From NCBI GenBank assembly GCA_016182965.1, contig JACPFM010000063.1:1-64000 (forward strand): a DNA stretch of 64,000 bases. The letters run 5' to 3'. Position numbers and translations under genes: made by a program. The notes below the pieces were generated by a model that was not told the origin of the DNA, did no database searches, and saw only the letters and a program-made list of their open reading frames with translations. Shown here in pieces: positions 44,705-55,766 of this stretch (its first letter is position 1; every line of letters begins with the position of its first letter). Source of the DNA: Deltaproteobacteria bacterium. GTDB taxonomy: Bacteria > Myxococcota_A > Polyangia > Polyangiales > JADJMO01.

Positions 44705-46123
44705 ATGCGCCGCCTCGCCCGCCTGCACCTGCCTGCGATCGCCCTCGCGACCTTGGCCTCGCTCGCGATGGCGAGCCGCAGCGCGCGGGCCGACGCGGGC
44801 CCCGACGCCGGCTCCGACGCCATCACGCCGCCCGCGCCGACCACCGACGTCGTGAACGCGACGGCGTGCAGCAAGCTCGACAAACGCTGTCAGCGGGGCG
44901 CGTTCACCGTTTCCAAGAGCGTGACGATGGCCGGCGACTTCGACTTCGACACCGGCTGGCTGCCGAAGGACTCGGCGGTGCAGGTGCGCCTGCTCGCGTA
45001 CCTGCACGGCCGCACGCGCGTCGACATGAGCGGCAACCTCGACGCGACGTGGCCCGACGCGATCCGCCTGCGCCCCGACGGCATCAACGGCACCGGCGTG
45101 CTCGCGATCGACGACGGCCTCGTCGTCAAGGCGATGGGGAAGTTCAAGGTCACCGTCGCCGGCAAGGAGTTCGCGTGGACGGGCGATCTACCCGGCATCC
45201 CCGGGGTCGATCTCGCCTCGAAGACGACCGTCATCTTCGATCCGTGGGCCTGGAAGGGCGGCGTCGGCACGCCCGAGGCGTCGGGCAAGACCAAGCAGAT
45301 CGAGCTCGCGAAGGTCCCGCTCACCGACGCGATCATCCCCATCCCCGGCATCGAGGGCGGCTTCCAGCTCGAGGGGCAGGCGGAGTTCGCGGCGCGCTAC
45401 GCGTCGCTCCGCATCGCGTTCGACGAGCTCCTCTCGAAGGGATCGATCGTCGACGTCGACTCGACCCGCCCGTTCACCAGCGCCCTGTTCTCGTCGTCGC
45501 CCTCGCTCGAGACGACGCTCTTCGTGCACGGCGAGATGACGCGGCAGACGACCCTCCACTTCATTCCAGGGTTCTACTTCGAGATCCTCGGCAAGAAGTT
45601 CGATCTCGAGCTCGTCGACGTGCCGGTGCCGATCCCGGCGTCGACGAAGGACTGGGACTTCGCCCCGGTGACGGTGCACTTCCCGCTGCCGCGCATCGAG
45701 GCCAAGCCGAACCCCATCGATCTCGGCGACATTCCGGTCGGCAAGGCCACGTCGGTGCTCGTCACCGTCTTCGATACCGGCGAGGCCGAGCTCGCCGTCG
45801 ACGCGTCCGATCCGAACGGCACGCTCGACATCGCGACGACCCACCTCGACATCGGCGGCGGGAGCTCCGACTCGGTGCGCGCCACGCTCACGCCGAAGGA
45901 CCTCGGTCCCATCGAGACGACGCTCGTCCTCTCGTCCAACGATCCGGCGGCGCCCAAGCTGTCGATCAAGGTGCGCGCGAACGGCAGCGCCGACGCGCCG
46001 GCCGGCGACGACGCCGCGACCGAGGCCGCCGGCGGCTGCGGCTGCCGCACCGGCGCTTCGGCCGGATCGCCTGCATGGCTCGCGGTCGCCGCGCTCGCTC
46101 TGCTGGCGCGACGGCGCAGGTGA
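44705..46123 (+). CDS. MYXO-CTERM exported protein with ASPM-like/choice-of-anchor domain
   Basis: A 472-residue exported protein. The signal peptide (LPAIALATLASLAMA) is cut before an Asp/Ala-rich stretch. The middle is a beta-rich region without known family (about 60-330). Residues about 335-440 resemble an abnormal-spindle/DUF1573-type immunoglobulin fold (PNPIDLGDIPVGKATSVLVT, TLVLSSNDPAAPKLSIKVRA). The end is a clear MYXO-CTERM signal: GGCGCR, then a hydrophobic helix (AWLAVAALALLA) and a terminal RRRR. It should be sorted to the cell surface by the myxobacterial system. The stop codon is followed directly by TCGTCAG heptamers and then TCTAGAG heptamers. Confidence 0.9.
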   Translation: MRRLARLHLPAIALATLASLAMASRSARADAGPDAGSDAITPPAPTTDVVNATACSKLDKRCQRGAFTVSKSVTMAGDFDFDTGWLPKDSAVQVRLLAYLHGRTRVDMSGNLDATWPDAIRLRPDGINGTGVLAIDDGLVVKAMGKFKVTVAGKEFAWTGDLPGIPGVDLASKTTVIFDPWAWKGGVGTPEASGKTKQIELAKVPLTDAIIPIPGIEGGFQLEGQAEFAARYASLRIAFDELLSKGSIVDVDSTRPFTSALFSSSPSLETTLFVHGEMTRQTTLHFIPGFYFEILGKKFDLELVDVPVPIPASTKDWDFAPVTVHFPLPRIEAKPNPIDLGDIPVGKATSVLVTVFDTGEAELAVDASDPNGTLDIATTHLDIGGGSSDSVRATLTPKDLGPIETTLVLSSNDPAAPKLSIKVRANGSADAPAGDDAATEAAGGCGCRTGASAGSPAWLAVAALALLARRRR

Positions 46124-46330
46124 GTCGTCAGTCGTCAGGCCGGTCTTGGGTCCAGAGTCTAGAGTCTAGAGTCTAGAGTCCGAGACGAGGCTCGCTCTCG
46201 CTCTCGGACGCGCAGACGAGACGCGATCAAGGTACGCATCGCTGCTGCCGACCCGAACGGGTTGAACTCGGACTCTGCCTTGGACTCAAGACTCTAGACT
46301 CTAGACTCTAGACTCTAGACTCTAGACCCA
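46124..46330. repeat. Inverted heptamer arrays between convergent genes
   Basis: After the MYXO-CTERM stop come two TCGTCAG-type units (46124-46138), then three AGAGTCT units plus AGAGTCC (46154-46181). The opposite arm has five AGACTCT units and one degenerate unit (46289-46330). The arms are complementary over about 28 bp with a loop near 107 bp. On the coding strand of each flanking gene the units read TCTAGAG. The loop contains no gene. Confidence 0.9.
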
Positions 46331-46348
46331 CGTCCTCGAGCGTGACTG

Positions 46349-47626
46349 TCAGGGCTCGCGATAGAAGCGCGGAACCCGGCGCGAGATCGAGGTCATCACG
46401 TCCCACGGGATGAGGCCGGCCGTCCGGGCCAGCTCCTCGATCGTGATCGTCGACTCGCCGAGCGGGCCGCGTTGGTGGCCGAGCGCGACGACCTCGTCGC
46501 GCAGGCGGGCGCCGGCGATGTCGGTGACGTCGATGGTCGCGAGATCCATGGAGAGGACGCCGACGATCGGCGCGCGCTTGCCGCGGACGATCACCTCGCC
46601 GCGGCCGCGAGCCGGGTCGGCGGAGCGCTCGGAGATCGAGCGCGGCAGCCCGTCGGCGTAGCCGAACGGCACGGTGGCGATGACCGAGCGACGCGGCGCG
46701 CGCCACGTCGAGCCGTAGCCGATGCCCGCGCCCTCTTCGACGGTGCGCAGGGCGACGATCTCGCTCCGCAGCTTGAGCGTCTGGTGCAGGTCGATCGGCG
46801 CGCGGTGCTCGGAGGCGAGGGGCGCCACGCCGAACAGCGCGATGCCCGGGCGCACGGCGGCGAGCCGCGCGTCGAACCCCGCGCGGAGGAGCGCGGCGCT
46901 GTTGGCGGCGTGCACGTACCGCGGGGCGAGGCCGTAGGCGCGGACGATCGCCTGCGCGCGCTCGAACACGGCCATCTGCTCGGCGAGCGACGCGTCGCCG
47001 TCGTCGCCGGCGACGTCGGCGCAGGCGAAGTGGGTCATCAGGCCGTCGACCGTGATCTGCGGGAAGCCGGCGGCGTAGTCGAGCAGGCGGGGCAGCTCGT
47101 CGATCGAGACGCCGAGGCGGCCCATGCCGGTGTCGACCTTGATGTGCACCGAGACGCGCTCGGAGAGCCCGCGCGTGCGGGTGGCGCGGGCGAGGCCGTC
47201 GAAGTGGCCTTCGTGGTAGACGACCGGCACGAGATCGCTGGCGAGGAGCTCCTCGTAGGCGTCGCCGTAGTAGCCGCCCATCACGAGGATCGGCGCGCGG
47301 ATGCCGGCGCTGCGCAGCTCGACGCCCTCTTCGAGGAGCGCGACCGCGACGCCGTCGACGCCGGCGCGCTCGAGGGTGCGCGCGACCGCCGGTGCACCGT
47401 GGCCGTACGCGTCGGCCTTGAGCACCGACCACACCCGCGCCTGCCCGGCGGCGCGACGGATCGCGCGCAGGTTGTGGCGCAGCGCGGAGAGGTCGATCTC
47501 GGCGCGCGTGGGCCGGACCGCGGCTTCCGGCGCGGCGCGGCGGGGCCGCAGCACGCGGAGGGAACGCCCTTCGGAGATGACCGTCGGCTCGACGGACGAC
47601 GCGCGGTGAGCGACCGGTGGCGACAT
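46349..47626 (-). CDS. alr: Alanine racemase
   Basis: PLP-dependent enzyme converting L- to D-alanine for peptidoglycan. The 425-residue product has an N-terminal extension of about 40 residues, then the fold type III barrel. Motifs are RAEIDLSALRHNLRAIR, VLKADAYGHG with the PLP Lys70, VSVHIKVDTGMGRLG, VRPGIALFGVAP, and GIGYGSTW with the catalytic Tyr of the C-terminal domain. ATG 47626 is the longest start; a later start near the family-conserved region would remove the extension. A hairpin with a short T-rich tail lies 42 bases upstream, separating it from the cheA-like gene. The 3' end faces the heptamer arrays. Confidence 0.95.
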   Translation of the reverse strand: MSPPVAHRASSVEPTVISEGRSLRVLRPRRAAPEAAVRPTRAEIDLSALRHNLRAIRRAAGQARVWSVLKADAYGHGAPAVARTLERAGVDGVAVALLEEGVELRSAGIRAPILVMGGYYGDAYEELLASDLVPVVYHEGHFDGLARATRTRGLSERVSVHIKVDTGMGRLGVSIDELPRLLDYAAGFPQITVDGLMTHFACADVAGDDGDASLAEQMAVFERAQAIVRAYGLAPRYVHAANSAALLRAGFDARLAAVRPGIALFGVAPLASEHRAPIDLHQTLKLRSEIVALRTVEEGAGIGYGSTWRAPRRSVIATVPFGYADGLPRSISERSADPARGRGEVIVRGKRAPIVGVLSMDLATIDVTDIAGARLRDEVVALGHQRGPLGESTITIEELARTAGLIPWDVMTSISRRVPRFYREP

Positions 47627-47667
47627 CGTTCGTCGGCTAGCGGGAGGGCGGGGCATGGGCCAACAAT

Positions 47668-47684
47668 CCCGTGCGAAGCACGGG
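47668..47684 (-). terminator. Candidate intrinsic terminator after the cheA-like gene
   Basis: CCCGTGCGAAGCACGGG is a perfect 7-bp stem with a 3-base loop, followed on the minus strand by ATTGTTGG. It lies about 80 bases beyond the cheA-like stop and before the alr start, so it could end the chemosensory transcript. The U tract is short. Confidence 0.45.
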
Positions 47685-47766
47685 CCGACGCTCCTAACCC
47701 GAAAAGGCGCGAGAAGGAACCGCCGGGGATGACCGAAGGTGTGGCCGCCTGGACACGTGTGGTCGC

Positions 47767-50430
47767 TCAGGAGCCGCGGGCGAGGAGCTCTTCGATGGTC
47801 CGCAAGAGGGCGTGGACGTCGGCAGGCTTGGTGACGTAGGCGTCGACGCCGGCGTCGTAGCCCCGCAGGACGTCGACCCGCTGGTCCTTGGAGCTGACCA
47901 TGACGATCGGGGTGCGCGCGTACTCGGGCATCGCGCGCAGCGCGCGGGTGAGGGCGTAGCCGTCGAGGCGCGGCATCATCACGTCGGTGGAGATCAGGTC
48001 GAACCGCGCCGATCGCGCGTGATCGAGCGCCTCGGCGCCGTCGCGCGCGGCGACCACCTCGAGCCCGGCCCCCTCGAGCGCGTGTCGCAGCGCCTCGCGC
48101 ACCACGTCGGCGTCCTCGGCGACGAGCACGCGCTTGCGCGGTCCCTGGGGTCCTTGCTGTGAGAGGGCCGCGCGCGGCGGGGGGGCGGCCTCGAGGCCTC
48201 GACGCGCGACCGCCGCGACGTCGAGCAGCACCACCACGCGGTCGCCGAGCAGCGACGCGCCGGCGACGCAGGGCGCGTGCGTGAGCAGCGCGCCGAGCGG
48301 CTTGACCACCACGTCGTGACGGCCGCGCAGCGCGTCGACCTCGAGCGCGACCGCGGCGATGCCGGGCAGCGGAGCCTCGACGATGACCAGGTGCCCCCCC
48401 GGCCGCGCGCTGCCGCCGACCGCGCGCGCCGCACCGTCGGCCGCGCGCTCCTCGAGGCCGAGCGTGGCGCCGAGATCGACGATGGGCACGCGCCTCGTTT
48501 CGTCCTCGAGGACCTCGACCAGGCACGGGCGCCCGCCGACGTCCTCGATGAGGGATTGGGCCGTGGAGTCGGCGCGCGAGAGGCTGCGCGAGACGGCGTC
48601 GATCGGCAGCGCGACCTCCTCGCCCCCGACGCGCACCAGCAGCACCTGCGCGACGGCGAGCGTCAGCGGCAGCCGCAGCTCGAAGGACGTGCCGACGCCG
48701 ACCGTGCTGCGGATCTCGATGGTGCCCTTGAGGCGGCCGATCGCCTCGCGCACCACGTCCATGCCGACGCCGCGTCCGGAGACGTCGGTCACCGCGGCGG
48801 CCGTGGAGAACCCGGCGCGGAACACCAGCTCGAGCGAGGCGCGATCGTCGAGGCTCGCGGCCTCCTCGGCGGTGATGACGCCCTTCTCGACCGCCTTGCT
48901 GCGGATGCGCGCCGGGTCGATGCCGGCGCCGTCGTCGGACACCTCGACGACGATGGCGCCGCCCTGCTGCCTCGCGACGAGCGACAGCGTGCCGACCTCC
49001 GGTTTGCCCCTGGCCACGCGATCGGCGGGCGCCTCGAGGCCGTGGTCGAGCGCGTTGCGCACGAGGTGCACGAGCGGATCCTCGAGCTGCTCGACGAGCA
49101 CCTTGTCGAGCTCGGTCTCCTGCCCGCGCAGCTCGAGGCGCACCCTCTTGCCGAGCGCCTGACCGAGCTCGCGCACCGTGCGCTGGTGCTTGGTGAAGAG
49201 CCGCGCGATCGGCACCATGCGCAGGCGCATCACCCGATCGCGCAGCTGGCCGAGCGCAGCGCCGAGCGCGCCGAGCGAGCCCTCGATCTCGAGCCCGCCC
49301 TCGTCGACCACCCGCTCGGCGCGCCCGAGCTCGTCGACGATGGCGGCCAGCGCGCGCACGGCCGGATCGTCGCGGCGATCGGGCGGGACCAGCTCGTTCA
49401 TCTGCCGGCGCAGGCGCGCGAGCTCGCGGCCGAGGCCGAGCTGGCTGGTCGCGGCGCGCGAGAGCCGCCCGCGCGCGAGCACCAGCTCGTTGACGAAGTT
49501 CTGCAGCTGATCGACGCGCTCGAACTCGACGCGCAGCGTGGCGGTGGCCTGCGGCTTGTGCGCGGCCTCCTTCTGCCCGGCCTGCGCGGCCTGCCCGGCC
49601 TGCGCGACCTGCCCGGCCTGCGCGGCGGCGGCGTTTCGGGGATCGCGCAGCCGGGCGACCAGATCGTCGACCTCGACGTCGATGGGCGCCCGCGCGGCGG
49701 CGCGCTCGACGATCGCGCGGAAGCGATCGACGGTGGCGAGCAGCACGTCGATCGTCGGTCGATCGCAGGCCGCGGTGCCGTCGCGCACCTTCGCCACCAG
49801 ATCCTCCGACGCGTGGGCGAGCCTGTTGAGCCGCGCGAGCCCGGCGAACCCGGACGAGCCCTTCAGCGTGTGCAGATCGCGGAAGAGCGCGCGGATGCCC
49901 TCGCCGCCGGCGGCGCCCACCCCCTCCTGCTCGATCTCGAGCAGCTTCGACGACAGCCCCTCGATGCGCTCCTGACACTCGTCGAGGAACGCGCCGACGA
50001 GCTCCTCGGGGAGCGAGGGGATCCAGAGCGTGTCGTCGGCGCCGGGCGCGGCGGCCGCGGGCTTCGGCGATGGCTGCGCCGGGACCTCGATCGCGCGGTG
50101 GCCGATCGCCACCGCGAGCTCCACCAGCCTCGCCTCCTCGGTGCGCGCGCCGGACGCGTCGCCGTGTCCGAGCGAGGCGACCGCGTGCGCGAGGGCGTCG
50201 AGCGCCCGCGAGAGATCGTCGGCGCTCGCGTCGGTCGGCGGAGCCGCGAGCGCGCGCGCGAGGGCGGCGACGCCGTCGGCGCCGAGCAGCGCCGCGTCGA
50301 CCGCGAGCGGCACCAGCGCGCCGAACAGGCGCGGCTCGTCCTTCGCCGATAGCGCCGCGCGCGCCTCGTCGACGCGCGCCTGCCCGAGCGCGAGGAACAG
50401 CCCGAACAGATCGAGGTCGTCGTCGTGCAT
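47767..50430 (-). CDS. Hybrid CheA-type histidine kinase with C-terminal receiver
   Basis: An 887-residue chemosensory kinase. Domains in order: an N-terminal helical region (1-120, no recognised His motif); Hpt with phospho-acceptor His187 in RDLHTLKGSSGF; a linker with five AQAGQ-type repeats (about 275-295); dimerisation (about 300-390); HATPase (about 395-560, NALDHGLE, VSDDGAGID, GRGVGMDVVREAI); a CheW-like domain (about 565-745); and a receiver domain (about 760-885) with DVMMPRLDGY and the conserved Lys in VTKPAD. It begins 4 bases after the Ser/Thr kinase stop, in a cluster with an MCP. Having the receiver fused may replace a separate response regulator. No cheW, cheR or cheB gene is nearby. 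Confidence 0.95.
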   Translation of the reverse strand: MHDDDLDLFGLFLALGQARVDEARAALSAKDEPRLFGALVPLAVDAALLGADGVAALARALAAPPTDASADDLSRALDALAHAVASLGHGDASGARTEEARLVELAVAIGHRAIEVPAQPSPKPAAAAPGADDTLWIPSLPEELVGAFLDECQERIEGLSSKLLEIEQEGVGAAGGEGIRALFRDLHTLKGSSGFAGLARLNRLAHASEDLVAKVRDGTAACDRPTIDVLLATVDRFRAIVERAAARAPIDVEVDDLVARLRDPRNAAAAQAGQVAQAGQAAQAGQKEAAHKPQATATLRVEFERVDQLQNFVNELVLARGRLSRAATSQLGLGRELARLRRQMNELVPPDRRDDPAVRALAAIVDELGRAERVVDEGGLEIEGSLGALGAALGQLRDRVMRLRMVPIARLFTKHQRTVRELGQALGKRVRLELRGQETELDKVLVEQLEDPLVHLVRNALDHGLEAPADRVARGKPEVGTLSLVARQQGGAIVVEVSDDGAGIDPARIRSKAVEKGVITAEEAASLDDRASLELVFRAGFSTAAAVTDVSGRGVGMDVVREAIGRLKGTIEIRSTVGVGTSFELRLPLTLAVAQVLLVRVGGEEVALPIDAVSRSLSRADSTAQSLIEDVGGRPCLVEVLEDETRRVPIVDLGATLGLEERAADGAARAVGGSARPGGHLVIVEAPLPGIAAVALEVDALRGRHDVVVKPLGALLTHAPCVAGASLLGDRVVVLLDVAAVARRGLEAAPPPRAALSQQGPQGPRKRVLVAEDADVVREALRHALEGAGLEVVAARDGAEALDHARSARFDLISTDVMMPRLDGYALTRALRAMPEYARTPIVMVSSKDQRVDVLRGYDAGVDAYVTKPADVHALLRTIEELLARGS

Positions 50431-50434
50431 CCGC

Positions 50435-51634
<1,200 letters not shown>

Positions 51635-51736
51635 AAAGGAACCCGGCAGCAGGGCGGGACCGAAGCGACCCCCCGGCCGCCCGCTTCGACGGAATGGGTC
51701 GGCGAGGCATTCAACCCTCGCCGCGCGGCGCGGCTC

Positions 51737-53653
51737 CTACGGGCGCAACAGCTTCGTCGAGGACCGCGCCGGGCGCCCGGAAGGCTCGTCGACCTTGAAC
51801 CCGCCGACCGCTTCCTCGAGCGCCTCGGCGATCGAGGTGAGACGATCACCCTGCGCGACCGCCTGCTTGCTGGAGACGAGGACCTCGTGCGCGATGCGCC
51901 CCACGGCCTCCATGTTGCGCGCGATCTCGTCGGAGGCGATGGCCTGCTCCTTCACGGCGGCGGTGGTGTCGGCGAAGACGCCGAGCACCTTGCGGATGCC
52001 GTCGATCGATTCGCCGATCAGCTGCGATCCGAGCTCCACCTCGCGCTTGCCGGCGGCCATGGCCTCGAGGGCCTCCTCGGTCTGCGCGCGGCTCTGGCCG
52101 ATCAGCTCGTCGATCTCCTTGGCGCTGCGATCGACGCGCGTGGCGAGCTGCCCGACGGCGTCGGCGACGACGGTGAAGCCGCGCCCGTGCTCGCCGGCGT
52201 GCGCCGCCTCGATCGCCGCGTTGAGCGCGAGGAGCGAGGTCTGATCGGCGATTTGATGGATGGTGTCGACGATGGTGCCGATGCGCTTGCCGGTCTCGCC
52301 GAGCAGCGCCATGCGATGCGCCGCGCGCTCGACCGCCTGGCGGATCTGGCTCATGCGACGCACCGCGTCTTCGATCTGCTCGCCGGCGCGCTTGGCGATG
52401 ACGTTCGCGTCGGCGGCGGAGGTGGCCACCTGCTGGATGGACGCCGACATCTCGGTGGTCGCCGCGCCGGTCGACTGCAGGCGCGAGGCCTGCTCGGCCG
52501 CGCCGTCGAGCACCGCGTGCGAGGCGCCGCGGATCTCCTCGCTCGACTGGGCGACCTCGTGCGCGTGGCCCTTCACATCGGCCGCGAGGCGCGCGATCTG
52601 CGCGAACACCTCGTTGAGGTTCTTCGCGAGGCGCCCGAGCTCGTCGTCGGTCGACGCGTCGAGCCGCTGCGTGAGATCGCCGCCGCCGCGCGCCAGGGCC
52701 TCGGTGGCGCCGACGTAGCCCTCGATCGGGCGAGTGATCCAGCGGGCGAGCAGCCAGCCGCCGCCGAGCGCCGCGAGCGCCATCAGCGCGAAGTAGACGC
52801 CGGCCTCGACGAGGCGCTTGCGCTTCTCGGCCTCGAGGCTCGTGCGCGCACGGAAGACGGCCACCTGCGCGACGCGCGGGCACTGACCTTCGCAGGCGTC
52901 GATGTCACGGAGGATGACGTCGTTGGCGACCCCGCCGAGCGTGGTCGTGCCGGACGTGCGCCCTTGCAGCGCGCCCTCGATCGCGCCCCAGTTCGCCCCG
53001 GGCGACTCGCTCGCGAACACGCGCCCGTCGCGCATGAGCGAGAGCGTCAGATCGTCGCTGTGGGTCTTGGACAGGTGCTTCTTCAGGAGCGACGAGAGCT
53101 TGCGGCCGACGAGCATCACGCCGGTGGTCGCCTTCGCGTTGCGCTCGGCGCCGGGCGCGTAGAACGGCTCGGCCGCGATCTGGTACGGCTCGCCGCCGAT
53201 CGGCTCGACGCCGTCGCGCGTCGACACGCCCGCCATGCCGTCGCGATAGGCGCGGAGGGTGCGCAGCCCCTCGAGCGCCGCGGAGCTGATCTCACGGTAG
53301 GCCATCGCCTTGCCGGAGCCGTCGAGCACCACGAGGACGTCGAGCTCGAGGGCCTTGTCGGCGTCCTCGGCGCGCCGCTCGAACGCCTTGGCGAACGCGG
53401 CCTGATCGCCCTTCTGCAGCAAGGTCTCGAGATCCAGATCGTCGGTGCCGACCGTCACCGCCGCGTACATCGCCTCGCCGGCGTTGCGGCGGAACTGATC
53501 GAACTGCTGGGCCGCGTCGCGCAGCACCCGGTTGGAGTCGGCGCCCTCCTTGGAGAGGGCCGCCCCGGTCGCCACGAACGACGCGCCGAGCAACGAGAGG
53601 ACCAGGGCGAGGACGCCGAGCTGGATCTTGCGACGGACGGTGAGATCGTTCAC
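51737..53653 (-). CDS. Methyl-accepting chemotaxis protein
   Basis: A 638-residue transmembrane chemoreceptor from a GTG start with a good GGAG ribosome site. The order is: membrane helix (about 9-32), periplasmic sensor (about 33-270, Cache-like, with a CEGQC pair near its end), second helix (about 283-303), HAMP (about 305-360), and a long cytoplasmic coiled coil. The signalling tip is typical: [36 protein letters not shown]. The C-terminus lacks an obvious CheR-binding pentapeptide. It is the first gene of the cluster MCP, Ser/Thr kinase, hybrid CheA, all on the minus strand. The ligand is unknown. The tRNA-Gln gene lies about 170 bp upstream on the same strand. Confidence 0.95.
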   Translation of the reverse strand: MNDLTVRRKIQLGVLALVLSLLGASFVATGAALSKEGADSNRVLRDAAQQFDQFRRNAGEAMYAAVTVGTDDLDLETLLQKGDQAAFAKAFERRAEDADKALELDVLVVLDGSGKAMAYREISSAALEGLRTLRAYRDGMAGVSTRDGVEPIGGEPYQIAAEPFYAPGAERNAKATTGVMLVGRKLSSLLKKHLSKTHSDDLTLSLMRDGRVFASESPGANWGAIEGALQGRTSGTTTLGGVANDVILRDIDACEGQCPRVAQVAVFRARTSLEAEKRKRLVEAGVYFALMALAALGGGWLLARWITRPIEGYVGATEALARGGGDLTQRLDASTDDELGRLAKNLNEVFAQIARLAADVKGHAHEVAQSSEEIRGASHAVLDGAAEQASRLQSTGAATTEMSASIQQVATSAADANVIAKRAGEQIEDAVRRMSQIRQAVERAAHRMALLGETGKRIGTIVDTIHQIADQTSLLALNAAIEAAHAGEHGRGFTVVADAVGQLATRVDRSAKEIDELIGQSRAQTEEALEAMAAGKREVELGSQLIGESIDGIRKVLGVFADTTAAVKEQAIASDEIARNMEAVGRIAHEVLVSSKQAVAQGDRLTSIAEALEEAVGGFKVDEPSGRPARSSTKLLRP

Positions 53654-53820
53654 GCGCGGGCTCCGTTCGCGTCCACGCCCACGGCTTCGAGCGCGGAGAT
53701 CATGGGCCGGGGATATATCTCAGTGCCCCACGCGAACCAACGCAGGCGTCCGCCTGCGCCCGTGCGCGCGCCCGTCTGCCGCGTGGCCTTGCGGGCGCGT
53801 GGCCGCGCGGGCGCGTGCGG

Positions 53821-53891
53821 TTCCGGCGCAGGGATTCGAACCCCGATAAGCGGAACCAAAATCCGCTGTCCTGCCGTTAGACGACGCCGGA
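53821..53891 (-). tRNA. tRNA-Gln (anticodon TTG)
   Basis: Read on the minus strand, the 7-bp acceptor stem TCCGGCG pairs with CGCCGGA. The anticodon arm is GCGGA, loop TTTTGGT, TCCGC, giving anticodon TTG (Gln). The T arm is CGGGG, loop TTCGAAT, CCCTG. The discriminator base is A, and the 3' CCA is not encoded in full. About 71 nt. No integrated element was seen beside it. Confidence 0.95.
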
Positions 53892-54059
53892 GAGGGGACG
53901 GGTCCTTAGCACGAAACCGCGCGCCGGCCCAAACCGCGCGTCCTCGTCCGTGGCGGCCTCCCGGACCTTGCGGCGCCCTTGTCCCGCGGCACCGGGCGGC
54001 GGCAGACTTCGATTCGTGGAAGCGCTGCGCGCGGTGCGCGCGTTGTTCCGCACGTCGCC

Positions 54060-55712
54060 ATGCCGTCCCGCCTCCGCGTCCTCGCTGCCCTCGGGTTGAT
54101 CCCCCTCGCGACCGGTGTCGCGTTCGCCGCGAAAGCGACGGTGCTCCCCGGCGATCGCGTGCTGCCCGGGGTTCGCGTCGAGGGTCTGCCCGTGCCGGAC
54201 GACATCGCCCGCGGGGGCGAGGGCGCGCTGACCACCTGGATCGGGCGGCGCGTCGAGGCGACCCTGGCGCGCTCCGTCGAGGTGCGCGTCGGCAAGGCGA
54301 GCAGGTCGCTGCCGCTGCGCGAGCTGCTCGCGCCCGTCGACGCGGCGATCGTCGCCCGTTCGGTGGCCTCGCTCGGTCGGACCGGGACGCTCGCGGCACG
54401 CGTCGACCTCGCGTGGCGCGCGCGCGCCGGCGCGGTCGACGCGACGATCGCGCTCGCCGTCCGCGCCGACGTGCTCGAGAAGCTCGCCGCGGACCTGAAG
54501 AAGGAGGTCGACGACCCGCCGACCGACGCCAGGCTCGATCTGACGGCGCACACCGTCGTGCCCGATCACGAAGGGCGCTTCCTCGACGTCGACGGGGCCG
54601 TCGCCACCATCGAGACGGCCGCGGTCGCGCGCGCGACCTTCGCGCTGCGCGGCGTCGTCGCCGCCGACGCGCCCTTCGAACCGATCGCCGTCGCGCCTTC
54701 GCCGGCGCCCGCGCGGGTGACCGCGGCGTCCCTCGCGAAGCTCGAGATCGGCGCGGTGGTCGGCTCGTTCGAGACGCACTTCGGCCGCGGCGGCGATCAG
54801 GCGCCACGCGCGGTGAACATCGAGAACGCGGCGAAGAAGCTCGATGGCCTCGTGCTGCAACCCGGCGAGCTCGTCTCGTTCAACGGGGTGGTCGGCGAGC
54901 GCTCCGAGGCCAACGGCTTCAAGACGGCCTGGGAGATCTTCAAAGGCGAGATGCGCCCGGGCGTCGGCGGCGGCACCTGCCAGGTGGCCTCCACGCTGCA
55001 CGCGGCGGCGTTCTTCGCCGGGCTCGAGATCCTCGAGCGCCTGCCGCACTCGCGTCCGAGCGCGTACATCCCGATGGGCCTCGACTCGACGGTCGTGTTC
55101 CCGGTCGTCGATCTGAAGGTGAAGAACCCGCACCCGTTCCCCGTCGTCGTGCACACGAAGGTGGGCGCCAACACGCTGACCGTGGAGCTGCTCGGCAAGG
55201 AGAAGCCGATGACCGTCGTCTTCGGGCGCGAGGTCGTCGACATCTACCCGTTCGTGCGGAAGATCCAGGAGGAGCCCTGGGTGGAGCCGGGCAAGGCGAT
55301 CAAGAAGCAGGGCGGCATCCGCGGCTACCGCGTGCGCCGCACGCGCACCTTCAAGTACGCCTCGGGCGCCGCCTCGAAGACCGAGAGCTCCTACGATTTC
55401 TACCCGCCGACCACCGAGATCTACGTGGTCGCTCCCGGCACCGATCCGAACGCGCTGCCGCCGCTCCCCGAGGACGTGAAGGCGATGCTCGCCAAGAAGA
55501 ACGGCGAGCCGATCCCGTCGCCCGACGCGACGGACGCCGTGGCGTGCGCCGGGGAGTGCGGCGAGGCCAAGCCTGCGCCCAACGGCACGACGCCCGGCAC
55601 GCCCAACTCGCCCAATTCGCCCAGCTCGATAGAGGTGAAGAACGCCGCCGGCGTGCACGATCCGGTCGGCGATCAGGCCTCGCCCACCAAGTCGGTGTCG
55701 ATCGCACATTGA
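54060..55712 (+). CDS. VanW family protein
   Basis: A 550-residue exported or membrane-anchored protein of the VanW/YoaR type, named after a gene of VanB vancomycin-resistance clusters but widespread with unknown activity. A signal or anchor (VLAALGLIPLATGVAFA) is followed by a peptidoglycan-binding-like region (about 30-200). The VanW core covers about 225-440, with NIENAAKKLDGLVLQPGELVS, SFNGVVGERSEANGF, GGGTCQVASTLHAAAFFAGL and HPFPVVVHTKV. The tail is a G5-like/low-complexity region rich in Asn-Ser-Pro. ATG 54060 fits the signal peptide. It is followed 54 bp later by the aminotransferase on the same strand. A link to cell-wall biology is inferred from the family. Confidence 0.92.
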   Translation: MPSRLRVLAALGLIPLATGVAFAAKATVLPGDRVLPGVRVEGLPVPDDIARGGEGALTTWIGRRVEATLARSVEVRVGKASRSLPLRELLAPVDAAIVARSVASLGRTGTLAARVDLAWRARAGAVDATIALAVRADVLEKLAADLKKEVDDPPTDARLDLTAHTVVPDHEGRFLDVDGAVATIETAAVARATFALRGVVAADAPFEPIAVAPSPAPARVTAASLAKLEIGAVVGSFETHFGRGGDQAPRAVNIENAAKKLDGLVLQPGELVSFNGVVGERSEANGFKTAWEIFKGEMRPGVGGGTCQVASTLHAAAFFAGLEILERLPHSRPSAYIPMGLDSTVVFPVVDLKVKNPHPFPVVVHTKVGANTLTVELLGKEKPMTVVFGREVVDIYPFVRKIQEEPWVEPGKAIKKQGGIRGYRVRRTRTFKYASGAASKTESSYDFYPPTTEIYVVAPGTDPNALPPLPEDVKAMLAKKNGEPIPSPDATDAVACAGECGEAKPAPNGTTPGTPNSPNSPSSIEVKNAAGVHDPVGDQASPTKSVSIAH

Positions 55713-55766
55713 GTACGACAGGAGCGTTGATTGACGCTCCCGCGCGCTCCATTTACGCATCGCGCC

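Noticed and set aside
46154-46330. CRISPR or transposon ends
   Set aside because: Units are only 7 bp and tandem without spacers; no transposase between the arms.
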